Source: Emydura subglobosa
Lineage: Eukaryota; Chordata; Testudines; Chelidae
Direction: 5' to 3'
DNA length: 64,000 nucleotides
Assembly: GCA_007922225.1 (NCBI GenBank)
Contig: ML679956.1
Coordinates: forward strand, 15,783,049 to 15,847,048
In this document: positions 1 through 11,861 of the stretch, piece after piece
How positions within the stretch are numbered: position 1 is the stretch's first letter
How the letters are laid out: every line of letters starts with the position of its first letter
Position numbers and translations under genes: made by a program
Notes under the pieces: model-generated
Told to the model about the DNA's origin: nothing
Databases searched by the model: none
What the model saw: only the letters and a program-made list of their open reading frames with translations

Positions 1-1944
1 TGAATGCAAAAAATTAACTTCCTCATCAGAAATCTCTTTTCTGGGTTCCCAAACATCAGTATTACCTTATAGTAAATGTTTAATGAAAATGACAACAAAT
101 TTCCTGCTGGTATAAATGAGTGCAGCTCATGGAGTTTCACCCTATACACGATGTGTGTCTCACATACATTACACCCCCATGATAATGAAAAATCTTTCTT
201 CCTGTCTCAATAATAATTAAAAACAGAATTTATAGGCACAGAACTGTCTGACAGGTAAATCATCAGATCTCTGGGGTGAGCACTGTCTTCTTTGTTATTA
301 ATTTGTACAGCAAATAGCACACAGGGATTGGGATCCTTTATTTTTCTATAATATAACCTTCTAAGTTTTATTTTATTTTTATAACAACAATTTCTAAATT
401 ACACTATTTTTAATAAATGATAGCATGTTTTTCAAAACAGCAGGCTGTCACTACGGTGATTATATTTCTGTAGTTTTCTAAAAGGATTTGATATACTTTT
501 TAATTTTCATCTTTTACATGTGAATTTTTTATTTTAGAATGTGTCTTTTGAAAGAATGTATACCTGAAAACTACTACAAAAGTTTAATAAAAATTGAAAA
601 ATAATCTCTAATTGATCAATTATTTCTTGTTACATTAAGTTCTATAATGGAGGTTTAGAAATATTAATATTTAACAATATTGTTTATATATAAAAACAGA
701 TCCATATAAATATACCAATAGTCTCAAAACAGAAAAACATTCTTCTCAAATAATAAATACAAAATTCTCAGTTTAAGTGCAAAAACTAAAATTAAACCTA
801 AAAATTAATAATTAGGAAGTGAAAGGAAAAATAAGGAAAGTAATACACAGAAAAATAAATATCAGGAGAATGAGAATGGAGAATAGTGGACATCACAATA
901 AATCCTACCAAATTCCTACTAAGATTAAAATTCTGTATCCTTTCATCAGTTAGAAAGGCCCCAAAATGCATTTGGCAGTGTTATTAATTGACAAAACCTT
1001 TCATGCTAACTCTTGGCAAAATTCATTTAGCACAAATGTCTGTCTTTCTCTTTATTTTCAAATCAGAATTCTGAAGTACAGTTATTAAACAAATGTTTCT
1101 GCAACAATAGATGTATCCTATAAGCAAGCTGAATTAAACACTAAAGATTTGATACTTGTTGAAGGAAAATCTTTTATTAATTCAACTGGTGATGTTTGAC
1201 CTTTATTCCATCACTGCTCCTTAGCTTCTAGGATAACTCTAATACACAATTCACTCATTGAAGTTTGTGTCAAGCAGTAGCATTCCACACAGATATTAAT
1301 GCTAATAATAATACTAATTTAATACCTTTGGTCAAAAAGGATTAGAAATACCGAAAATCCTAAAGATCGGCATCTCTGAAGACCTAAATTGTGTAACTAA
1401 TATAATATCCATCATCCAATAATCCAGTGAATGATGGTAGAATCATTCACATAATGCCCATATAATTTGGTTCAAAATCATTTGCTATGGAAACAACTTT
1501 GGCAGACACTTTTAAGTAACCTTGTAACTAAAAATTATATAATGAATACCATCTCCAGTTACCTTTGGATGTTCAAAGTACAAGGGTACTAAAGGTTGCA
1601 TGAGCTACAATACAAATCCCAACAGATGAGTTTTAGTTGGTATCACTACTTTTGTTAGTTTGTTTGTTTGTTTTAAATACAGATGCAGGCCCCCTCCCAC
1701 TATGTCAATGGTAAAAGTGTTTTGCTACCCATGGAAACTAGATAGCACCCCTAATGTAATCCCCCAAAATATACACCCACACTCTCAAACATACAATCCC
1801 CCATACACAATAGACATGAAATTGAGAATCAGTTATGCAAATAGATATTTTTATAGGAAAAACTCAAGAGTTTTGCAAATTTGACCAGTAAGATTTTTAA
1901 AAAGTAGTGACAACAGTGTGCGTAGTAGAATAGATATTACACAA
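1..1944. other. AT-rich non-coding DNA
   Basis: No open frame with recognisable protein similarity and no repeat family I can name. The stretch is rich in A/T runs. The 74-residue open frame at 1660-1884 has no motif and is treated as chance. Confidence 0.6.
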
Positions 1945-2005
1945 TGCACCCAATCCTGCAGTTACTATTCTGGCAAAATTCCCATTGACATCAATGAGAA
2001 TTTGT
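1945..2005. repeat. Palindromic MITE-like fragment
   Basis: It contains the phrases 'caatcctgcag' and 'cccattgacatcaatg', which recur in other short palindromic elements of this window (23.5, 32.8, 50.9 and 62.9 kb). Only one arm is clear. Family membership is inferred from the shared phrases. Confidence 0.3.
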
Positions 2006-2340
2006 AAGTGTAAATCTATAGTTTTGGACTCTAAGTGACAGAGGAGGCTCAGTGCAGACAGAATCTTCAGATAATTTAGCTCCCAAACCGCTAAGAAACC
2101 TCTACGGAGCATGTGTAAATTGAGATTTTTTAAATGCTTAAATAAACTGACTAAATTTGGGCATCCTTTCATGGAAACAGCAAAATCCACATCCCTGACA
2201 CCAGGGTGACCTGTCAAAAAACCTGCTCCAAAGCACGGAAGATACTACAGGTTCTAAACAAAACAGTTGTAACAATTTTCTTTCTTAATGTGGACAAAAC
2301 AAAAAACAAAACAAAAAATGATTACTAACCTTCCATAACT

Positions 2341-2520
2341 GTTGTTCTTCAAGATGTGTTGCTCACGATCATTCCATATTAGATGTGTGCACACAACATG
2401 CACCGGTGCCGGAGATTTTTCCCTCTGTGGTATCCGTAGGGCCAGCACTAGCGGCATCTGCAGTGGCACGTGTATGCACCGATATAAGGGGTGCCACCGG
2501 CTCCCCCCTCCCTCAGTTCC
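2341..2520 (-). repeat. DIRS 3' inverted terminal repeat (left end)
   Basis: From 'gttgttcttcaag' at 2341 the sequence aligns for about 180 bp with the reverse complement of 7908-7725. Shared blocks include 'ccggagattttt' and 'gtagggccag'. Both arms carry an alternating GT/AC-rich patch just inside the end. Confidence 0.85.
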
Positions 2521-2559
2521 TTCTTGCCGGAACTCCAACAGACAGGAAGGAGGTTGGGT

Positions 2560-2665
2560 CATGGAATGGACATGAGCAACACATCTCCAATAACAACAGT
2601 TAAAGAAGGTTAGTAACCATTTTATCTCATTTGAGTGCTTGCTCATGTCCAGTTCTATGTTAGAT
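2560..2665 (-). repeat. DIRS internal complementary region
   Basis: It lies between the recombinase region and the left terminal repeat. The first half ('atggaatggacatgagcaac' onward) is complementary to the outer end of the left terminal repeat. The second half ('gtgcttgctcatgtcc', starting near 2635) matches the outer end of the other terminal repeat. The two are joined at about 2613-2625. In DIRS elements this region templates completion of the ends and circle formation; here it is recognised by sequence alone. Confidence 0.75.
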
Positions 2666-2699
2666 GACTCACAAGCAGTACCTCTGGAGATGTGCTAGG

Positions 2700-3998
2700 A
2701 GTTCACAGACGTGCTGATTGTAATACCACTCTGCCAAACCCAGTACGTCCAAGGCCTGTTGAGTGATGGCATAGTGGGACATGAAGGTGTGAACAGAAGA
2801 CTACTTCATGGCTCTGCAAATGTCCTGTAATGTAACTTGAGCTAAGAAAATCGTTGATTAAGCCTATGCTCTTGTTGAATGGGCTGTCAGGGAGGCTGGC
2901 AGCACAGCCTTTGCCTGCTCGTAACAGGTCCGAATGCAAGCAGTGACCCAGGAGGAAATCCTCTGGGATGAAATTGGCAACTTTTCATTTGCTCAGCAGC
3001 CGTGATGAAAAGCTGTGTGGATTTTTGGAAGGGCTTAGTCCTTTCACTGTAGGAGGCCAGTGCTCACCTGACATCTAAAATGTGCAGGTATCTCTCTTCA
3101 CTACAGCTGTAAGACTTCAGAAAGCAGACTGTCAGGAAGATGTCCGGGTTGACATGAAACTGCGATACCACCTTTGGCAGAAATGCCGGGTGAGGGCACG
3201 GCTGGGCTTTATCCTTGTAAAACACAGTATAGGGAGATTCTGATGTTAGAGTTTTGATTTTGGAAACTCATCTTGCCAAAGTGATTGCCACAAGAAAGGC
3301 GACTTTCCATGACAAGTGAAGGAGAGAGCAGGATGTCATGGGCTCAAAGGGAGGTCCAGTGAGTCTAAAGAAGACTAGGTTGAGGTCCATGGAGGGACCA
3401 GATCCCTGACCTGTGGAAAGAGCCTCTCCAAGCCTTTGAGGAATCTGGCCATCATCTCATGAGAGAAGACTGATCTGCCCTGCATATGCGGGTGAAAAGC
3501 CAAGATGGCCACCAGGTGTACCCTAATTGACGATAATGCTAGGCCTTAATGTTTCAAGTGGAGTACGTACTCCAGAATGGAGCATAATGGCATCTGGGTC
3601 AGGGAGAAGCTCCGTTCAGCCGCCCAGCAGGAGAAGCGCTTCCACTTCGCCAGGTAAATAATTCTAGTGGAGGGTTTTCTGCTTTCTAGAAGAACTTTCC
3701 AAATCTGAGTGTAGCAAGCCTGCACCTCAAGGCTTAACCATGCAGCATCCACGCTGTTAGATGTAAGGAGGTGAAGTTTGGATACAGCAGTTGACCATGG
3801 TCCTGCAAGATCAAGTCCTGACAGCCCGGGATGGTCCAAGGGATTGCCACCACTAGGTCCAGCAACGTGCCGAACTAGTACTGATGAGGCAATGTCGGAA
3901 CGATCAGCATGACCCGTGCTTTGTCCCTCTTGATCTTTATGAGAACTTTGTGGGTGAGAGGGATCATTGGAAAGGCATATATCAAACCTCCTGATCAC
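2700..3998 (-). pseudogene. DIRS tyrosine recombinase remnant
   Basis: The N-terminal part is one open frame (3998-3546) ending in 'RKPSTRIIYLAKWKRFSCWA', which resembles the core-binding start of DIRS recombinases. Beyond a stop at 3546 the homology continues in fragments through several more stops. The catalytic H-x-x-R box is visible as 'LTAHSTRA', with HSTRA encoded by the complement of 2867-2881. It is followed about 30 residues later by 'SHYA', whose Tyr (complement of 2771-2773) is the candidate nucleophile. This enzyme would integrate the circular DNA intermediate. Frameshifts and at least eight in-frame stops make it dead. Recombinase identity is inferred from motif order and position after the reverse transcriptase. 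Confidence 0.72.
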
Positions 3999-4154
3999 TG
4001 CAGGAGGAATGCATCAGGAAGTGTGTCACTGTCGGGTCCTTGAAAGGAACAGAAATGGTGACATTTTCTGTTCTGTTTGGTCATGAATAGGTCCACCTGG
4101 GAAGTTCCCCACCTCAGGAAAAAGACCTTGACTACCTTCAGGCGTAGGGATCAT

Positions 4155-5453
4155 TCATGGCAAGAAGAGAAGGACCTGCTGAGGTGAACGGCACATGTAT
4201 TCTTGATCCCCAGGAAGTGAGGCACTTCCAGATGGATCACACAGAAATCCCACAGATGGAGTGCCTCTTGGCAGAGGATCTGACGGGGGACCGCAAAGGG
4301 AACTCCTCTTGCAACCATGCCAATGAGGGTTCGTAAGGATCATGTCCAGGTTGTGCCTTGCCAGGGAGTAAACCGATGCTAGCCACATTTGGAGCAGCCT
4401 GAGGTGCAGTCTTGGATCCTGCACCATATAGATCCATGCTGCCATGTGACCCAGCAGTCTGAGGCTAACTCTTGCTGTGGTGAGCGGGTGAGCTGTGACT
4501 TGGGCGATCAGCCTGGGTTGCAGTAGAAATGCTCTGGCCTGGGTAAAGTCAAAGACTGCCCCAATGAACTCGATCCTCTACACCAATTCTAATGATGGTT
4601 TCTGTTAGTTTATCAACAGGCCCAGTGCTTGGCAGGTGGCCCATAGTACCGCAATACTGCATTGGACCTGAGCTTTCAAATGACCCTTGATGAGCCAGTT
4701 GTTGCATTAAGGGTAAATTTATATTCCCCAACATCTGAGATAGGCCATAACTACCCGCCATACATTTTGGCACTTTGAAAGGCCTAATGGGAGGGCCGTG
4801 AATTGGTAGTGGTTTTACCCCACCACGAAGTGTAAGAACCATCTGTGGCCATGGAAAATAGAAATATGAAAATATGAGTCCTTCAGATTGAAGGCAGCGT
4901 ACCAGTCTCCAGGTTCCTGGGAAAGGATGATGGAGCCTAGGGAGACGATATGGAACCTCAGCTTTTTGAGATACATGTTGAGATGACACAGGTACAATAT
5001 GGGCCGTAGGCCTCCTATGGCCTTTGGGTTAGAAAGTAACGGGAGTAGGACCTTTTCGCTCTCAGTTGTAGGGGAACCTCCTCTACGCCCCCTCCCCTCC
5101 ACCTATAGGAGGGCTTCTGCCTCCTGGATGAGAAGTTGCTTGTGAGAAGGGTTCCTGAAGAGGGACAGGGATGGGGGGTGGGAAGGAGGGATTGAAATAA
5201 ACTGAAGGATGTACCCCATTGCAAGGCTGCTTAGCACCCGTGGTCCTATGTTATAGCCCCCCAAGCAGGGAGGTAGAACAAAAGGAAGTTTGAAAAGGAG
5301 AGGTTTGGCTCCTGGGTTAAGTCTGTTAGGTTGTCCCCCCAGTGCACTCTCAAAAGGCCTGCCTACCCTTGGGTGGGTAGCGTCTTGAGTCCGACTGGGA
5401 AATGTGGGCGGGCGGTTGACCTTGACCTCTGCTCTTTCTCTTATAGGGCTCAC
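4155..5453 (-). pseudogene. DIRS reverse transcriptase / RNase H remnant
   Basis: The region reads 5453 to 4155 in at least four overlapping frame fragments. Seen in order are 'LFRNPSHKQLLIQEAEALL' (N-terminal part), 'GGLRPILYLCHLN', 'EPGDWYAAFNLKDSYFHI' (motif A region), 'RWFLHFVV', a decayed motif C block at 4695-4715, 'DRVHWGSL', and then 'MAAWIYMVQDPRLHLRLLQM', which matches the start of the DIRS RNase H-like domain. The usual motif A reads L-D-L-K-D-A-Y-F, and here the first Asp is Asn (codon at 4887-4889). The usual Y-L-D-D-W block of motif C aligns with stop-Cys-Asn-Asn-Trp (codons at 4698-4703). The polymerase is therefore catalytically dead as well as frameshifted. The comparison motifs are recalled, not searched. 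Confidence 0.78.
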
Positions 5454-5539
5454 TCCTGGCCCGGCTCGGGAATCCTTGTGATTGCTGGGGCTGAAGTGCT
5501 TCCTGGAAGTAGATGGGGTGTATAGGCCTAAGGAGTGGA

Positions 5540-7608
5540 ATGTGGCCCTCGAGTCTTTCAGCCCATGCAGCCTGGCAGCTGTTTAATCAGAGAACAGCAC
5601 TGCACCATCCAAGGGGAGGTCTCAAATTGACTGTTGGACCTCAGTGGACAGGCCAAACGATTGCAACCATGAGGCCATTCTCATCAAGACAGCAGACGCC
5701 ACTGTTTTGTCAGCCAAGTCAGAGGCTGCTTGTACAGAGGCTCGGGCTACTGCTTCTCCCTCCTCCAATATAGCCACAAACTCCTGGTGCAAGGAATCAG
5801 CGAATTTTGCAATAGAATGCCATACATTATAGTCATCTCTCCCCAGCAAAGCTTGATGGTTCAATATGCATGGCTGCAGGCTAGTGGTTGAATAAATATT
5901 CCTGCCAAAATGCTCTAGCTTCTTAGCATCTTTATTTTTGGCGATTGAGCTCGACTGCCCATGCCTGTTCCTTTGGTTGGCAGCTGACACCACCAACGAT
6001 CCCGGAGATCAGTGGGAGTACAGATATTCAAACCCTTTGTCGGGCACATAATATTTTTTCTAGGCCTACTTGGATGTAGGGGCACAGAGGAGGGGGTTGC
6101 CTAAGGCCTTGATGAGTTAAATGATCCATGCATGGACCAGGAGGACCATTCTGGAAGGAGCTGCTGCCACCAAGATATCAAAGAGTGCATCAGCGGGCTC
6201 CTTTAGCTTCTCTGCCTCCAAGACGAAGTTTGTGGCTACCCTCTTGAGCAGCTCCTGGTGCGCCCTGAAACCATCTTGTGGGACCACGACAGACGTTACC
6301 ATTACCACCTCATCAGGTGATGACGACAATGAAGCAGGTAAAGGTGGAGTGGGTGACTGCTCTGCTCAACAGGACAGGCCTCTTCTTGCACTGATGACTC
6401 CTTAGCTTGATTCAGAGAGTGATTGTTGCACCTGAGACCCCGGGCAGGAGGGAATCCCACTGGTTCCAGAACTGCCAAAGTCTGGGCCTTTGTGCTGGTG
6501 GCAAGCCCTAGGGGACACCTGCAGCCATGGCTGGGTTCACTTGAGCCCTGGGTAAGGCAATCTCTTCTCCTTCCAAGTCCAAGAGGTCCTCTCCTTGCAA
6601 CTATGGTGGTGCCAACGTCTCCACTTATCAGCATCTCAGTCTGAGGAGTGGTACCAGGAGTCTGCCGATCAGTGCCAAGCATCCAGAGATCAGCGATGGT
6701 AGTCCAGTGATTGGCAGCAGTGCTCTGGAGACCAACAACGTGGTTCTGGGGATTGGTGCTGAGACCTGGCAACCGGTGTCATGAGTTCAGGGACTGGTAC
6801 CGGGGATCTGCCTGTCGGTGGCAGCTCTCTGGGGATGAGTAACAGGGTCCTGCAACTGCGCTCGGGATGTTGGTGACCGACAAGGGGCCGGAGAGTGACA
6901 AAGTGGAACTGGGGATCTTTGCAGGGGTCCCATCATGGACTTTCTCTTGGCCAGGCACTTAGCCGGCTGTACTCACACGAGATCCCAGCACGAAGGTCTC
7001 TCCTCCTGAGAGATGGCACAGGCAGTGATAGCAAGTCCTTGGAAGTTTGAACAGCTTCGGGTGTGGAGGGCACCATGAGGTGCTAGGTATCCCCTACCGC
7101 TGCCAGGAGTCGGAGGTGGGTCCTGGGGAGGACTGGGAGCTCTGATGGGTGAGGCTGTAGCTGACCTGAGTTCTGGAGAAGATGAGCAGCCCAGCATGGG
7201 TCTTGGCTCTTCCCCTGCTCCCTTTTTATCATTCTTAGAGGCTGGGGAGTGCCCTCTTCCAGTGTGTAACTTCACATGCCATTTCTTTGGCTCCGGGGAT
7301 AGTAACCGGTGCAGGGATGAACTCGGTGCCGCTGGGGTGCTTCGAGTCAATGCTGACGTGCTGGGCACTGAGTCTGAGTGGCCCGGCTCAGATTCTGGTA
7401 TGGGAGCAGATTCCATCAGGAGCGCTCTGAACCTGATATCCCGGTCCTTCTTAGTGCACAGTCTGAAGCTTCTACAGATCCTGCACTTGTTCCAGACGTG
7501 AGTCTCACCCGGACACTTTAAGCATCTCTGATGAGGATGGTTCACGGGCATGGGCTTCTTACCTAAATCACATAGTTTGAAGACTGGGGGCCTGGGCATG
7601 CCCCTCAT
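5540..7608 (-). pseudogene. DIRS gag-like protein remnant
   Basis: The N-terminal frame (7608-6973, 211 residues) has a Cys cluster C-x2-C-x9-C-x2-C near residue 30 ('CLKCPGETHVWNKCRIC'), followed by charged and then Pro/Ser-rich low-complexity sequence. Later pieces in other frames (6329-6117, 5996-5622) contain 'SSSPDEVVMVTSV', 'FRAHQELLKRVATNF', 'KKLEHFGRNIYSTTSLQP' and 'AVLMRMASWLQSFGLSTEVQ', which I recognise as the capsid-like helical part of chelonian DIRS gag. At least three frame changes interrupt it. Its role would be nucleic-acid packaging. The same Cys-rich start appears in the short copy at 59.1-59.5 kb, which supports family identity. Confidence 0.7.
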
Positions 7609-7724
7609 TCCTGGGTCACTCTCTCTAAACTACAAACCCTAACTAATTTACTTATCTAACGAACTACAGACACTAAAGCTACAGGAAACCACTGGTAACA
7701 TGCTTGCCAAGGCAAGGACATTTC

Positions 7725-7908
7725 AGCACAGTCACAGGCAGTAAGAAGTAACTGGGGGCCTCTTATACTGGCACATATGGACACTACTGCAGAGAGCACT
7801 AGAGCTGGCCCTACAGATACCACTGAGGAAAAAATCTCCGGTACTGTGCATAAGGCGCACACACACCCCTAACATGGAATGGACATGAGAAAGCACTTGA
7901 AGAACAAC
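7725..7908 (-). repeat. DIRS 5' inverted terminal repeat (right end)
   Basis: It is the reverse complement of the left terminal repeat over about 180 bp, with small indels and substitutions. Its inner edge runs into the leader upstream of gag. The right end lacks the 20-bp outer extension present at the left end, as the internal complementary region predicts. Confidence 0.82.
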
Positions 7909-7910
7909 GC

Positions 7911-9186
7911 ATATTTTTCCATAATCTTGTTCTTGGAAACAGTTCTAGCAGAAACTTTCCAAAAACTTTTGAATAGTTTCAGCCTGAGGCCAACATCCAG
8001 TATGGGAAATTTCAGCCCAAACTGCTAAAGTTTGGCAATGTCATAAGCAACTGAAAGCGGGGTCTTATAATGGAAAGTGTCAAGCAAACCTAACTAAAGG
8101 CAGTGCTACAAGCTCCACATATATTGGATAGATAACACTGGGAGATGGTAGGTAGTGTAAATATGTTATTGGCACATTTATGATGATTGCCATATTGCTG
8201 AATGCCAAAGGAATAAATGAGTTTATACAAACCATCCCAAACAAGTTCCACTACAATCTTTACATCGCCTCCATCATAGCGGTTTACAGTAACATTCATA
8301 CCACCACCATCATGTTTGCTGTATATCCCACTGTCACAGAATAATTATTTTAGAAATAAAAAGTATATTGGTACTAATTTTAATTTTTTTCCATCCATAA
8401 AGCCTCTACAGGCACTGAACAAGAGAAAATGATAGGAACCTCTAAAACCAAAGCTCTAAAAACCCAAAACAGCTTTGATATACCTCTGCAAAATAGCACA
8501 TGATTATCACTATTACATATGTGATTATATTTATTTGTTCTTCAGTAAATCTGAAGGATTTTTTTTCTATCTTGACACTTTTCTTATAAAATCTTTTTCA
8601 TGAACCTTTGTTAGTTCTGGAGCAGCAACTGGTACATGGAATAACCCAGGAAAGCAATATTTTGATATGCAATATTGTAGAATCTCTCTCCTCCAAATAT
8701 TATTATATTATGAAAATTCTGACAACCAACACACCTTACCTTACTTACAACATTACCTTCTAGAAATCTTAACTGGTGGGCTCCCAAAATAACAGTCTGT
8801 AAAACTAAAATTAGCATGCAATACTTTCCCTTGCTTATAACCATGTGATGGGAACCGAAAAATAAATTGGGAAATATAATAGGTGCTAAAGGTGGAGTTG
8901 GAATATTATTATCTCCATTACAATTTAGAATTAAAGGACACTGATACCCTGTAGTATCTTTTAATAGAACATCTGCTACTACTATTAGAAGCACTTTCTG
9001 TATAATAAATAAAGAGTACTGGGTCTAAATACATTCCATAACAATCCAATCTGACCCTGAATCAAATTACTTTAGTCTATGTTATATGCAAATTGTTTTA
9101 TCATAGACTATGTTACCAGCTGCTTAGTAATTTCAACTCTGCTTCTTCAGAGATAACAAAAGGCTTTTAGCTGATTCATCCCAATG
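7911..9186. other. Non-coding DNA, nothing recognised
   Basis: AT-rich with short chance open frames. A phrase near 8010 ('aaatttcagcccaaac') is typical of short dispersed reptile repeats, but no boundaries can be set. Confidence 0.5.
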
Positions 9187-9262
9187 ATGATAATTATTTT
9201 ACATTTATATAGAACCTTTCATCCAGCAGGATCACAAATTGGTTTACAAGCCATATACATAC
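9187..9262 (-). repeat. MIR-like CORE-SINE 3' fragment
   Basis: 'cctttcatccagcaggatca' followed by 'aattggtttacaagcc' matches the inverse of the MIR tail, where the cttta/tttaca block normally sits. The same arrangement occurs in the better preserved copy at 26.63-26.88 kb. Confidence 0.45.
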
Positions 9263-10504
9263 AGCACTACTGAAATACAGCCAGTCCTGCGGTGGAGGGC
9301 AGCATCTAGAGAGACACTATGCTCTGCAACTTCTACTCTTCCAAAAAGTCCCATAGAATTTTTAAAGTCCATGCAAAGCAGACAGGACCTCTTTGTTTTA
9401 AGGCTTTGTCCAAAGGACATTGACAAAGTAAATTGTATTTAGCTCAGTTTATCTACATCGGCAGGATGAAGGGATTTCAATACTGTGGTCAGCTAGGAAC
9501 TGTAGCAAAATCATATAAATGTAAGTGCTATAGGACCTACACCTCTCCTGAATATCAAAGCAAACAACTTTGTACATACACAAAGAAACATACAGAAGGA
9601 TAGGGGCTCACAAGAATTTGTATTGATCGAGGTGACCAACACAGGTATGATAATCTGCCCACTGCCTCTAGTTCATGCCCCTTACTAAAACTGCTTTGTT
9701 ATATTCTGACTCAACTTGGCTATTTGCTCTATGCTGTCCCCCCAATCAAGCTCATAGCAGAACCAACCCCAACTTTCCATTGAAGAGAAAGTTTAGGGGC
9801 AAGAGAGATCCCATGGTCATCAGTTCTTCATAAGCTATTTATCAAACTTCTTGCAATTAAAATAAGGCAGAGCCAAATTATAAACGGAATGAACAAGAAA
9901 ACAGATTTAAGGAAGTAAGGATCTCAGAAAATACACTGTTCTTTGTAACACTAAGCACTTTCCCTGAATTAAGCGTACAATATTGGCCTATGGCAAAGTT
10001 GGATTTCCAACTTCATTTCATTTATTATTTATATTACGGTACCAACTAAAGGCTCCATCCACAAACAAATACCCATTGTGCTGCTCACTAAAAACACACA
10101 GTGAAAGCTAGACATCAGCCCAAACAGCATACAATGTATGCGCACAACCATGCCTTTGCCATAACCCGAAAATATGGGGTAGAGCAGTGTTGTGCTGCCC
10201 CAGGAACAGCCTGGGAAGGAAGATGGTGACTTTCTGAGTACAATCGCCCATCAGGTTTCTCCTACTGCACCAGGTCTATATCTGGCACAGGGACATTCAG
10301 AGGAATGCTGGCACATCTATACTGGCCTGTGCATTGTGGGGGAGAAGCCAAGGCTCCACCTACTTCCTGATCTCTTCTAGCTATCTATGCAAGGTAAGGA
10401 TGGCTTCTCCCACAGGGCTATTTGCCTGCTTCTGCTCCTCTGCCACCACTCTAGCCAGGGGCTATAATTTGACCCAAAATAGACAAGACAACAAAGGGTT
10501 GCAG
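9263..10504. other. Non-coding DNA, nothing recognised
   Basis: No coding or repeat assignment can be supported. Two overlapping open frames at 10192-10585 lack motifs, and the second runs into a MIR-like repeat. Confidence 0.5.
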
Positions 10505-10626
10505 GGGAAACGGAGACACAAAAAGGTAAAAATGATTTTCCCAAGGTCACATAGCAGATCAGTGGCAGCAAGGAATAGACCCTGATCTCCTGACCCCTAA
10601 TACAGTGCCCTATCCACTAAACCATT
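10505..10626 (-). repeat. MIR-like CORE-SINE
   Basis: In reverse it shows the MIR landmarks in order: tRNA-related start ('aatacagtgccctatccact' on the plus strand), the region around 'gatctcctgacccc', and the CORE block 'cccaaggtcacatagcag'. Strong match to the recalled MIR consensus, diverged and truncated. Confidence 0.75.
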
Positions 10627-11861
10627 TTGCCTTGCAACATCACCTAACATCATTCACCTATAACTCCACTCCTTACATTGTTCATGTTGCATTAGTCCAG
10701 AGGTTCTCAAATTCTAATGTGGTCAAATGAGGCGGATTGTGGGATGTGCTCTTTATCCCAATTATTGCATTCAACAATAGTGAACGTAAATCATTTGATC
10801 GTGTGCTAGTAAATTATCAACTAGACCCACCATAAATCAACAACTATCTAAAATATGGATGTAGAAGGGGGAAAATTCCAACCCAGCCTACTGATCCAGA
10901 TAATGTAAATTTGGCTAGGTGGAAGGCTGCTGATAGTTCTTCCCAATGTGGATGTAAATGATTATAAAAGTGGCAAGGGAATGGGAGGATTAGGCCCCTT
11001 TATCTTTTCTGAAAATGAAGAGAGATGATTTATCCTGGTACTTTGACAAGTTTATGTTCCATACCTTCTAGGTTTCATTACAATGATCCACGGATTGCTG
11101 TTCTTAGTCTTCTGTAGGTCAAGGTAGTTTACCAAAATATCTGACACTATATGCTGTTATCATTATGATAGTCTATGTTCCAGTAGCAACTGTTTAGCAA
11201 TAATCTGCACTTATAAAAAAGGTCTTATCACTCATTTCTAAACTGCCCAGTGCTTTCTCCCTTGAGATATTTTAATAGATTATACTATTTTAGCAGCAGT
11301 AGATATGAAATGAGTAAGTTAAGCTTGTTAATGGGTGTGACAGGGTGTGACAATTAGAGTGAACTATTCCATCCAACAGTGTACCCTCACACTCATCAAG
11401 CTAATAGATTTAGTAAGAGACTACACGCAGCAAGAAACAAATGAAAGACTCTCGGAAAAGACTTATGATAAGCAGCATCTGCTAGTGCTGTTTTAGAGTG
11501 GTGTTCCCCAGCGCTGCAACACTGAAGGGCTTATGAGCCTTCACTAAAAATTAAATTTCATTTTTCAGGCATCTGTAAATAGGCCATAAAAACTGAGCAA
11601 GTCTCAGTGAATTTTTATAGTCCCATCCTCTCCCCGATCACTTGGAAGAGGTTAGTGCCTGTTGGATATAGACCTTGTGCTCTGGATCTATGTTCAAGGA
11701 ATGCATTGTGTCTACTCCCCCACATGGGCACAGCAAAAGAGAGATTCTGTGCAACTTTTCTCCACCTTGCACACATGCAGGGCTGAGCAGAGTTTTGCTC
11801 ATTATCAATAAATGTTTACTCTGAGACAACATCCTCTAGTATTATTTTAAAAGTGAGTGGT
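10627..11861. other. Non-coding DNA with a possible hAT end
   Basis: At 10698 'ccagaggttctcaaa' resembles a hAT terminal inverted repeat, but no matching second end was found. Otherwise nothing is recognised. Confidence 0.35.

Larger units (their letters stand above)
2322..7910 (-). mobile_element. DIRS-type tyrosine-recombinase retrotransposon, nearly full length, inactive
   Basis: A retrotransposon of about 5.6 kb that reads on the minus strand. Order in its own direction: 5' inverted terminal repeat (7908 down to about 7725), gag-like region (7608-5540), reverse transcriptase/RNase H (5453-4155), tyrosine recombinase (3998-2700), internal complementary region (2665-2560) and 3' inverted terminal repeat (2520-2341, with a 20-bp outer extension to 2322). 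This is the textbook DIRS layout. Such elements integrate through a circular intermediate using a tyrosine recombinase instead of an integrase, so no target-site duplication is expected, and none was seen. Every coding region has stops and frameshifts, so the copy cannot be autonomous. A second, deleted copy of the family lies at 59.07-59.93 kb. Family assignment is from recalled protein motifs. Outer boundaries are good to perhaps 20 bp. Confidence 0.88.

Noticed and set aside
7145..7501. Plus-strand frame of 118 residues
   Set aside because: It is the antisense shadow of the DIRS gag remnant.
10698..10720. hAT-like end 'ccagaggttctcaaa'
   Set aside because: No inverted partner or 8-bp flanking duplication was found within 2 kb, so no element is called beyond a note.
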